From an uncultured Bacteroides sp. (GTDB lineage Bacteria; Bacteroidota; Bacteroidia; Bacteroidales; Bacteroidaceae), in assembly GCA_944320865.1 (NCBI GenBank), contig CALUJC010000034.1:1-37282 (forward strand): DNA of 37,282 nucleotides, in the 5' to 3' direction. The position numbers were made by a program, and so were the translations under genes. This document shows, in pieces, positions 19,329 through 25,723 of this stretch (positions are counted from its first letter, which is position 1; every line of letters begins with the position of its first letter). A model generated the notes under the pieces. It saw nothing but the letters and a program-made list of their open reading frames with translations. It ran no database searches and was not told the DNA's origin.

Positions 19329-20210
19329 ATGGCTTCATTAAGGGAAATAAAAAACAGAATAGCATCCGTCAGGAGCACCCGCCAGATAACGTCGGCCATG
19401 AAGATGGTGGCCTCTGCCAAGTTGCACAAGGCACAGGGACGCATAGAAAACATGCTGCCCTACCAACGGAAGCTAAACGCCATCTTGACCAACTTCCTGG
19501 GCACGGACACCACTGTAGAGTCGCCTTATACGGCCGTGCGACAGGTAGCCCGCGTGGCCGTAGTGGCCTTTTCGTCCAACACCTCCTTGTGCGGAGCCTA
19601 CAACATGAACGTGGTGAAGCTGCTCGAAGAAGTGCTGGAAGAATACCGCTCCTTGGGCAAAGACAACATAGCCATATATCCGGTAGGAAAGAAAATAGAG
19701 GAGGCTGTCAGGCGGATGGGATACGAACCACGGGGCAGCTACCAGCAGATGGCCGATAAGCCTTCGTATGAAGAAGCCCGTAGCCTGGCCGTGGAGTTGA
19801 TGGATTCTTTTGTGACGGGACAGGTGGACCGCATAGTGTTGGTGTACCACCATTTCAAATCGGCGGGAACACAAGTATTGTTGAAGGAAAACTACCTGCC
19901 TATCGACTTGCAACAGACCGTCTTCCCCGGTGAAACTTCTTCAACGACTGCTTATCTGAGTGATTATATCGTAGAACCCGCCGTGGACAGCCTGATGGCA
20001 GAACTCCTGCCCAAGGTGTTGTGCCAGAAGGTTTATACTGTGCTGCTCGACTCTAGTGCATCCGAACATGCCGCGCGCATGATGGCCATGCAGACGGCAA
20101 CCGACAATGCCAACGACTTGATTCAAGACCTGACCAAGCAATACAATAAAGGGCGGCAGCAGGCCATCACCAACGAATTGCTCGACATTATCGGTGGCAG
20201 CATGAAGTGA
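19329..20210 (+). CDS. atpG: ATP synthase F1 subunit gamma
   Basis: This 293-residue central shaft subunit has the conserved N-terminal helix LREIKNRIASVRSTRQITSA followed by MKMVASAKLHKAQ. The C-terminal helix ENAT-type region reads MMAMQTATDNANDLIQDLTK, then QYNKGRQQAITNELLDIIGG. Both ends match the family, so the gene is complete. It is the last gene of the operon, 19 bp after atpA, with an aggaggag-like purine stretch (actaggaggagaat) before its ATG, the best Shine-Dalgarno-like match in the operon. Confidence 0.96.
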   Translation: MASLREIKNRIASVRSTRQITSAMKMVASAKLHKAQGRIENMLPYQRKLNAILTNFLGTDTTVESPYTAVRQVARVAVVAFSSNTSLCGAYNMNVVKLLEEVLEEYRSLGKDNIAIYPVGKKIEEAVRRMGYEPRGSYQQMADKPSYEEARSLAVELMDSFVTGQVDRIVLVYHHFKSAGTQVLLKENYLPIDLQQTVFPGETSSTTAYLSDYIVEPAVDSLMAELLPKVLCQKVYTVLLDSSASEHAARMMAMQTATDNANDLIQDLTKQYNKGRQQAITNELLDIIGGSMK

Positions 20211-20260
20211 TGCTGTCGCACTGCCTATCCTGTTTGCGTAGTAAAATATCTGTATTCAAA

Positions 20261-20346
20261 GTCGTACCAGGTTCGCTCCTTGTTCGCTTCTATAGCGACG
20301 GAAATGGAACGAACATGGTACGACTTTGGTACGACCATGGTACGAC
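20261..20346. repeat. Imperfect 19-bp inverted repeat with 11-bp direct repeats
   Basis: Positions 20261-20279 and 20306-20324 are inverted copies at 17 of 19 positions, with a smaller TCGCT/AGCGA stem (20284-20288, 20294-20298) between them. GGTACGAC occurs at 20317, 20328 and 20339, exactly 11 bp apart, and in inverted form at 20261. The element follows atpG by 50 bp and precedes the helicase promoter. It may end the atp transcript, but no T-run is present. Confidence 0.8.
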
Positions 20347-20416
20347 CCGGGTAGGGCAGTGGCATGGATATGGGGAATAGGTAAAAGATGCTTACTGAAA
20401 TATCCGCCGGAATTCA

Positions 20417-20424
20417 TACCTTTG
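20417..20424 (+). promoter_or_regulatory. -7 element for the helicase gene
   Basis: TACCTTTG matches TAnnTTTG 25 bp before the ATG at 20449. No TTG is seen at the proper -33 distance, so the promoter is only half supported. Confidence 0.5.
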
Positions 20425-20448
20425 TCCTTCTTAACGCAGCATTTACTT

Positions 20449-22581
20449 ATGAAGCAGAATCCCGAGCTCGCCTTGGCGTGGCAATTCATAGAAAACACAG
20501 GCACCCACTTGTTCCTTACCGGCAAGGCCGGTACGGGCAAAACCACCTTCTTGCGCCGGCTGAAGGCCGAGTGCCCCAAGCGCATGGTGGTGCTGGCCCC
20601 CACGGGCATCGCTGCCATCAATGCGGGCGGGGTGACGATACACTCGTTTTTCCAGCTGCCCTTTGCCCCCCATGTGCCCGACACGTCTTTCTCCACCGAC
20701 GGGAAGGCGGCCTACCGCTACCGTTTCGGCCGCGAAAAAATCAACATTATCCGCAGTATGGACCTCTTGGTCATCGACGAAATCAGCATGGTGCGTGCCG
20801 ACTTGCTCGATGCCGTCGACCAGGTGTTGCGCCGCTACCGCGACCGCTCAAAGCCCTTCGGCGGCGTGCAGCTGCTCATGATAGGCGACTTGCAACAGCT
20901 GGCCCCCGTGGTGAAGGATGAGGAGTGGCTGCTGCTGGAGCGTTACTACGACACGCCCTACTTCTTCTCCAGCCGCGCCTTGAGGGAGGCGGAGTATTGC
21001 ACTATCGAGCTGACCACCGTGTATCGCCAGCAGGACACGGCCTTCCTCGACCTGCTGAACCGGGTGCGCGAGAATCGTTGCGACGACCAGACGCTGGCCC
21101 GCCTGAACAGCCGCTACGTGCCCGGTTTCCGCCCCCGCCGCGAAGACGGCTACATCCGCCTGGTGACGCACAACCATCAGGCGCAGCGCATCAACGAGGG
21201 CGAACTGGAGCAGTTGCCCGGCCGCGCCTTCACCTTCCGTGCTAAGGTGGAGGGCAAGTTTCCGGAATATGCCTATCCCACCGACGAGGTGCTCGTGCTG
21301 AAACAAGGCGCGCAGGTGATGTTTGTGAAAAACGATTCGTCGGGAGCCCACCGCTATTACAACGGCTTGCTGGGTGAGGTGACCGAAGTGTCCGGTCGCG
21401 GCGTGGTGGTGTGTCCGCAGGGCGGTGGCGAGCCTGTCGTGTTGCAGGAAGAGGTATGGACCAACGCGAAGTATGTGCTGGACGAGGCTACCAAGGAAAT
21501 CAAGGAGGAGGTGGAAGGCTCTTTCAGCCAGCTGCCGGTGAAGACTGCTTGGGCTATCACCATTCATAAGAGCCAAGGGCTGACGTTTGAGCATGCCATC
21601 ATTGATGCCAGCAACTCGTTTGCCCACGGGCAGACGTATGTGGCGTTGAGCCGTTGCAAGACGTTGGAGGGGTTGGTGCTTGACGCGCCCCTGTCGGCCA
21701 AGGCCATTATCAGCGATAGCCAGGTGGACGAGTTTACCAGCGAAGCGCGCCGTCGACAGCCCGACGAGCACCGCTTCCATGCCTTGGAGCAGGCTTACTT
21801 CTTGGAGTTGCTGGGCGACTTGTTTGGCTTCTCTCCCCTGGAGCAGGCGCTGCGGCATTATGTCCGTCTGGTGGACGAACACCTGTATCGCCTCTACCCC
21901 AAGCTGTTGGCGCAGTATAAGGAGGAGGCGGAGCGATTCCATGAGCAGGTGGTGAAGGTGGCCCAGAAGTTTACTGCGCAATACACCCGTTTGGTGGCGT
22001 CGGCCTCCGACTATGCCGCCGACAGCCACTTGCAAGAGCGCATACACCAAGCATCGGCCTACTTCCGCGAGCAGCTCAAGCCTTTGGAGGCCGTGGCCGG
22101 CAATGAAGTGAACTCGGACAACAAGGAGCTGAGGAAGAAACTGCAGGAGGCCATGGACGAGTTGACCCGCCAGCTGAACATGAAGGCCGATTTGTTGGAC
22201 TACGTGCAGGCCTCAGGCTTCCGTGTGCCCGACTACTTGAAGCGGAAAGCCGTGCTCTCCATCAGTGAGGAAGAAGGCAAGGGCAAGACGCCCGACAAGC
22301 GCGAGCGGAAAAAACGTGCCGGGGTGGTGGAAGTCCCTACGGACATTCTGCACCCGGAGCTGTACAAGAAGCTGGTGGAGTGGCGTCGCGAGGAGGCATC
22401 TCGCTTGGGGCTTCCGGCCTATACGGTGCTTCAGCAGAAGGCCATATTGGGGGTGTGCAATCTATTGCCTGCTGATGCCCATGCCTTGCTGCGCATCCCT
22501 TACCTGGGCAAGAAGAGTGTGGAGAAGTATGGCGAAGTGCTCTTGCGGCTGGTGGAGGAGTACAGGCAGCAGGAGCGTTAG
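20449..22581 (+). CDS. PIF1/RecD-like superfamily 1 helicase with C-terminal HRDC-like domain
   Basis: This 710-residue helicase has Walker A GKAGTGKT at 25-32, motif Ia LAPTGIAAINAGG with TIHSFF, Walker B LLVIDE at 106-111, and the C-terminal UvrD-like motifs TIHKSQGLTFEHAII and TYVALSRCKTLEGLVL. A charged, coiled middle (about 480-620) leads to an HRDC-like end from about 633 (LHPELYKKLVEWRREEASRL, then GKKSVEKYGEVLLRLVEEY). HRDC domains bind DNA in RecQ helicases. The likely role is DNA unwinding in replication or repair, such as forks or G-quadruplexes as for PIF1 (inference). The frame runs back to 20326, but the ATG at 20449 follows the -7 element. It has no operon partner and overlaps the next gene tail-to-tail by 4 nt. 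Confidence 0.88.
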   Translation: MKQNPELALAWQFIENTGTHLFLTGKAGTGKTTFLRRLKAECPKRMVVLAPTGIAAINAGGVTIHSFFQLPFAPHVPDTSFSTDGKAAYRYRFGREKINIIRSMDLLVIDEISMVRADLLDAVDQVLRRYRDRSKPFGGVQLLMIGDLQQLAPVVKDEEWLLLERYYDTPYFFSSRALREAEYCTIELTTVYRQQDTAFLDLLNRVRENRCDDQTLARLNSRYVPGFRPRREDGYIRLVTHNHQAQRINEGELEQLPGRAFTFRAKVEGKFPEYAYPTDEVLVLKQGAQVMFVKNDSSGAHRYYNGLLGEVTEVSGRGVVVCPQGGGEPVVLQEEVWTNAKYVLDEATKEIKEEVEGSFSQLPVKTAWAITIHKSQGLTFEHAIIDASNSFAHGQTYVALSRCKTLEGLVLDAPLSAKAIISDSQVDEFTSEARRRQPDEHRFHALEQAYFLELLGDLFGFSPLEQALRHYVRLVDEHLYRLYPKLLAQYKEEAERFHEQVVKVAQKFTAQYTRLVASASDYAADSHLQERIHQASAYFREQLKPLEAVAGNEVNSDNKELRKKLQEAMDELTRQLNMKADLLDYVQASGFRVPDYLKRKAVLSISEEEGKGKTPDKRERKKRAGVVEVPTDILHPELYKKLVEWRREEASRLGLPAYTVLQQKAILGVCNLLPADAHALLRIPYLGKKSVEKYGEVLLRLVEEYRQQER

Positions 22582-23141
22582 AAAGGCGTCTCGCGGCCGC
22601 GCTGCACTTCTACGCGGATGCCGAACGAGCCGTCTTGCGACTTGAACTCGAAGGCTCCCTTGAAGTTGTTCCTCTCCCACGGCAAGGCGGAGGGGTTGTA
22701 CACTTTATATCCCTCTTGATTGTATTCCCCATAAGTGTTGAGCCGCCAGTCGTTCTTCAGGCGGAAACTTCCCATTTGCAGGTTGTCCATAGGGTCGCCC
22801 AGGCCATATAGGCCCCACGGGCCGTAGTAGCCCATGCCGTGGCCGGAAAACATGTCGGACAGGCCTTGGGTGTAGATGGCATCCGTCTGCGGGCGCATCA
22901 GGAAGCTGATGTCCTTGCTGGCGTCGGGTATCTCCAGGGTGAAGCGAGGCAGGGTGGGGGCGGTGGTCTTCATCAGCCCGTTCATGTCCAGCAGGAAGCC
23001 GTCGTAGCTGCGGGCCTCTTCGGGCAGGTCGGTTCCTTCGGCGGGGGGAACGGGGGCAAGGCTGTCCGCGCGCATCTCGCTCTGGGCATTGGCGGTCCAT
23101 GTCAGTGTGATGAGAAAAAGAAAGATGACGATAGGTTTCAT
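22578..23141 (-). CDS. Small secreted protein, unknown function
   Basis: This 187-residue protein has a signal peptide (MKPIVIFLFLITLTWTANA, cleavage about residue 19) and no lipobox or later membrane helix. The mature part is acidic and proline-rich at first, then holds a Gly/Tyr-rich stretch (GHGMGYYGPWGLYGLGDPM) and ends with strand-like sequence (NFKGAFEFKSQDGSFGIRVE). I do not recognise the family. It may be periplasmic or attached to the outer membrane. It follows the two-component genes in the same direction but has its own promoter in the end of the regulator gene. Its TAA shares TTAG with the helicase TAG. Confidence 0.75.
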   Translation of the reverse strand: MKPIVIFLFLITLTWTANAQSEMRADSLAPVPPAEGTDLPEEARSYDGFLLDMNGLMKTTAPTLPRFTLEIPDASKDISFLMRPQTDAIYTQGLSDMFSGHGMGYYGPWGLYGLGDPMDNLQMGSFRLKNDWRLNTYGEYNQEGYKVYNPSALPWERNNFKGAFEFKSQDGSFGIRVEVQRGRETPF

Positions 23142-23163
23142 AGGCTGGTGTTTTGGTCAGGGG

Positions 23164-23192
23164 CAAAGATACGCTTTTTCTTTCAGATTCAA
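23164..23192 (-). promoter_or_regulatory. Promoter for the small secreted protein
   Basis: On the - strand, TTG (23192-23190) is followed after 18 bp by TATCTTTG (23171-23164), an exact -7 match. The leader to the ATG at 23141 is about 15 nt. The -33 part lies over the stop end of the response-regulator gene. Confidence 0.6.
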
Positions 23193-23908
23193 GCCAACCG
23201 GGCGGTGCTATTCACGATAAGTTTGTAGCCTATGCCCCGCACGTTGACGATGCGTATCCGTTCATCCTTGGCCAGCTTGTGCCTCAGCTTGGTGATGAAC
23301 ACGTGCAGGCTGCGCTGGTTGAAGAAGGAGTCGTCGCCCCACAGGTCAATCAGCACTTGGCGCATGTCCGTCACCTGGTCGCGGTGCTGGCACAGGCGTC
23401 GCAACAGCTCGCTTTCGCGGTGGGAGAGTTCCACCTCCTTGCCCCCGTAGGCCAGGCGCTGCGTGGTGGCGTCGAAGCGGTAGTCCCCTATCTCGAATGC
23501 CGTCTGGGCCTTGTCCTCGGGGGCCTGCAGGGCGGCGCGTCCCAGCAGGGCCTTGATGCGCACCATCAGCTCCTGCATGCCGAAGGGCTTCTTCAGGTAG
23601 TCGTTGCCCCCCAGCTCGAAGCCCTCCACCACGTCGTTCATGGCCGAGCGGGCGGTGAGGAAAAGCACGGGCGTATGCTTGTCCGTCTTGCGGATGCGGC
23701 GCACCATCTCGAAGCCGTCCATGCGGGGCATCATCACGTCGGCCACCAGCACGTCGGGGTGCAGCTCGAAGAAGCGGCGCAGTCCCTCTTCGCCATCCCC
23801 GGCCAGGTGGATGCGGAAGCCCTGTCCCTCCAGCGTGTCCTTGATAATCATGGCAAGGGTGGCTTCGTCTTCTACCAATAATACGTCTGTCAATTCATCA
23901 TTCTTCAT
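23189..23908 (-). CDS. OmpR/PhoB-type response regulator
   Basis: This 239-residue two-component regulator has a receiver domain (about 8-120) with the acidic pair in LLVEDE, phosphoacceptor Asp57 (VLVADVMMPRMDG), Thr85 (LFLTARS) and Lys107 (YLKKPF). The C-terminal winged helix (about 140-232) has SHRESELLRRLCQH, then SLHVFITKLRHKLAKDERI and IVNVRGIGYKL, the OmpR pattern. It starts 2 bp after the kinase stop, so the two are coupled. The first codons lie in an A-rich repeated tract (MKNDEL) that matches 23 of 24 nt inside the outer-membrane barrel gene. Likely target: the divergent barrel gene (inference). Confidence 0.94.
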   Translation of the reverse strand: MKNDELTDVLLVEDEATLAMIIKDTLEGQGFRIHLAGDGEEGLRRFFELHPDVLVADVMMPRMDGFEMVRRIRKTDKHTPVLFLTARSAMNDVVEGFELGGNDYLKKPFGMQELMVRIKALLGRAALQAPEDKAQTAFEIGDYRFDATTQRLAYGGKEVELSHRESELLRRLCQHRDQVTDMRQVLIDLWGDDSFFNQRSLHVFITKLRHKLAKDERIRIVNVRGIGYKLIVNSTARLA

Positions 23909-23910
23909 TC

Positions 23911-25398
23911 TTAATTCTTCATGCTTAATTTAATAATGAATTCGCTTCCTTTGCCCGGCTCGCTCCTCAGCTCCACCGTGCCGCCATGCTTTTCCACCAT
24001 GGTCTTCACGTAGAACAGGCCGAGGCCGTAGCCCTTCACGTTGTGCAGGTTGCCCGTGGGCACGCGGTAGAACTTGTCGAACACGTGGCTCTGCCTTTCC
24101 CTGGCAATGCCGATGCCTTTGTCGCGGATGGAGAGGATGAAGGTATTGCCTTCCCGGCGGCAGGCTATTGCTACCTGCGCCCGGCCGGGCGAGTACTTAA
24201 TGGCATTGTCCAGCAGGTTGCTCACGATGTTGGCAAAGTGCGTGCGGTCGGCCTGTACCTCCAGCGTGGGCGGGTCGATGTGCAGGCTGATGTCCACGGG
24301 CTTGTCGGCCTTCAGCTTGTGCTGCTCTATGAGGGGGCGTATCACGTCGGCCGCGGGGAAGGTGGTGGGGTGCAAAGTGAAGGTCTTGCGCCGCTCCATC
24401 GACATGCCGAGTATCTGCTCCACCAGTCCGCCCAGGCGGTCGAGCTGCTCCTGGCAGATGCGGAGGTAGCGCCGGCGTTTGTCCTCGTCGGTATCCTGGC
24501 CGAAGTTCAGCAGGGCGTCGTTGGCGGCGTAGGCTACGGCGATGGGGGTCTTCAGCTCGTGGGTGACGTTGTTGGTGAAGTCGTCCTTCATCTCCTCCAG
24601 CGTGCGTTGGCGCAGCAGGGTGCGGACAAGGTACCAGAAGGCGAAGCCCAGGATGAGCATGATGCAGGCCGACGTGGCCAGTATGCCCGCCATTTGCCGC
24701 AGCACCAGTCCGCCCACGGGCTCCGTGGTGAGCCGGTAGAGCCACTTGCCGTGCAGGTCGTAGCTGTACTCATAGGTCTTGGCCCGGGCGGAGGGGGCGT
24801 AGCCTGCCGTGCCCCGCACGCCCAGTGTGTCGATGTAGGTGTAGGCAGAATCTACCGTATTGCCGCGGTGCAGGTACGTCAGTCGGTAGGGCATGTGGAG
24901 CCCGCTGCGCCGCAGCTCGTCGTGCAGCAGGCTGTCGTAGGTGGGGAAGTCCGGGTCGTGTATGATGTCCAGCCCCGCATGCAGTCCCCGCTGGAAGTAG
25001 CCCGCCAGCTCCTGCATGGTGTTCTTGCGGCCGAAGAGGAAGCTCATGTCGTTCGTGTGCAGCGAGGCGTCGATGGCGGCGGTGTCTTTCATCTCCCGCT
25101 GCTGCAGGTTGATGATGGTGGAGTCCCCGCGCTGCTCGGTGGTGATGGTGCGGCTTTGCACGTAGGGCGTGTTGTCGTTGTATCCGGCGGAGACAGACAC
25201 CTCACCGTGCTGGATGGAATCCTGCTCTAGCCGCTCGATGCGTAAGATAAGCTCGTTGTAGTCGCTCAGGCGCATGGCCTCCCGAATGTCTTGCTCAGCT
25301 GCATGCCGTTGCGTGTGGTAGAGGTTCACCAGCCAGTAGGCCTGGTAGGCGAAGACCACCAGAAGCGAGAGCAGCACAAGGGGGACGATGCGTTTCAT
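23911..25398 (-). CDS. Sensor histidine kinase
   Basis: This 495-residue membrane kinase has helix 1 at about 5-25, a periplasmic sensor of about 205 residues with no recognised fold, helix 2 at about 236-258, then the DHp helix with phosphoacceptor His280 (NVTHELKTPIAVAY). The ATPase domain has the N box NIVSNLLDNAIKYS, G1 RDKGIGI, F box FDKFYRV and G2 GYGLGLFYV. It phosphorylates the adjacent OmpR-type regulator. It is divergent from a TonB-type outer-membrane barrel gene, a plausible target or signal source. The start at 25398 gives a short positively charged N-terminus before helix 1. Confidence 0.94.
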   Translation of the reverse strand: MKRIVPLVLLSLLVVFAYQAYWLVNLYHTQRHAAEQDIREAMRLSDYNELILRIERLEQDSIQHGEVSVSAGYNDNTPYVQSRTITTEQRGDSTIINLQQREMKDTAAIDASLHTNDMSFLFGRKNTMQELAGYFQRGLHAGLDIIHDPDFPTYDSLLHDELRRSGLHMPYRLTYLHRGNTVDSAYTYIDTLGVRGTAGYAPSARAKTYEYSYDLHGKWLYRLTTEPVGGLVLRQMAGILATSACIMLILGFAFWYLVRTLLRQRTLEEMKDDFTNNVTHELKTPIAVAYAANDALLNFGQDTDEDKRRRYLRICQEQLDRLGGLVEQILGMSMERRKTFTLHPTTFPAADVIRPLIEQHKLKADKPVDISLHIDPPTLEVQADRTHFANIVSNLLDNAIKYSPGRAQVAIACRREGNTFILSIRDKGIGIARERQSHVFDKFYRVPTGNLHNVKGYGLGLFYVKTMVEKHGGTVELRSEPGKGSEFIIKLSMKN

Positions 25399-25427
25399 AT
25401 CTGTATATAGGTATATTGTTCGTGGGG

Positions 25428-25435
25428 CAAAGGTA
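25428..25435 (-). promoter_or_regulatory. -7 element for the histidine kinase gene
   Basis: The - strand reads TACCTTTG, matching the consensus, 30 bp before the kinase ATG at 25398. No -33 TTG is visible at the proper spacing. Confidence 0.5.
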
Positions 25436-25462
25436 ATGCTTTCGCACCGGAAAGCCCGCCTG

Positions 25463-25500
25463 CGGTAAGACTAAATAACACTTCCGGTAACACTCGGTAA
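25463..25500 (+). promoter_or_regulatory. Three CGGTAA direct repeats, candidate regulator sites
   Basis: CGGTAA occurs at 25463, 25485 and 25495, spaced 22 and 10 bp, that is, about two and one helical turns, just upstream of the -33 element of the barrel promoter. CGGTAAGAC and CGGTAACAC agree at 8 of 9 positions. OmpR-type regulators bind direct repeats with about 10-11 bp spacing, so the adjacent regulator could bind here (inference). Confidence 0.4.
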
Positions 25501-25512
25501 GCCGCCCCGTGC

Positions 25513-25542
25513 TTGGCCTGCGGACTGGCATGTGTACCTTTG
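25513..25542 (+). promoter_or_regulatory. Complete promoter for the outer-membrane barrel gene
   Basis: TTG at 25513-25515 and TACCTTTG at 25535-25542 are 19 bp apart, a full match to the Bacteroides consensus. Transcription from near 25550 would give a leader of about 170 nt that includes all of tandem array C. Confidence 0.7.
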
Positions 25543-25574
25543 CGGCAGAAATTTTCCCACAGCGAGGAATCTTT

Positions 25575-25684
25575 GTTCCCAAAGCATGGGAAGCTCGTTC
25601 CCAAGGCGTGGGAAGCCTGTTTCCAAGGCATGGGAAGCTTGTTCCCAAGGCGTGGGAACACCTTTCTCAAAGCTTGGGAAAAGC
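25575..25684 (+). repeat. 22-bp tandem array C with five hairpin units
   Basis: Five units of exactly 22 bp begin at 25575, 25597, 25619, 25641 and 25663. The core is GTTCCCAAGGCGTGGGAA. Each unit contains TTCCCA and TGGGAA arms around a 5-nt loop (first unit 25576-25581 and 25587-25592). The two stem changes, T25622 and T25667, both pair with G as G-U on the + strand. A partial TGGGAAC follows at 25685-25691. The array lies in the predicted leader of the barrel gene. Confidence 0.92.
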
Positions 25685-25723
25685 TGGGAACATTAAACGG
25701 TTGATGGACAGATAACTTAATAT

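Larger units (their letters stand above)
25399..25723. other. 325-bp divergent control region of kinase and barrel genes
   Basis: From left to right it holds the kinase -7 element (- strand), three CGGTAA direct repeats, a complete promoter for the barrel gene, tandem array C with five hairpin units, and a short A/T-rich leader to the barrel ATG. No gene was seen in it. Confidence 0.75.

Noticed and set aside
25575-25684. CRISPR array
   Set aside because: Units are contiguous 22-bp tandem copies without unique spacers and no cas genes are present. The same holds for arrays A and B.
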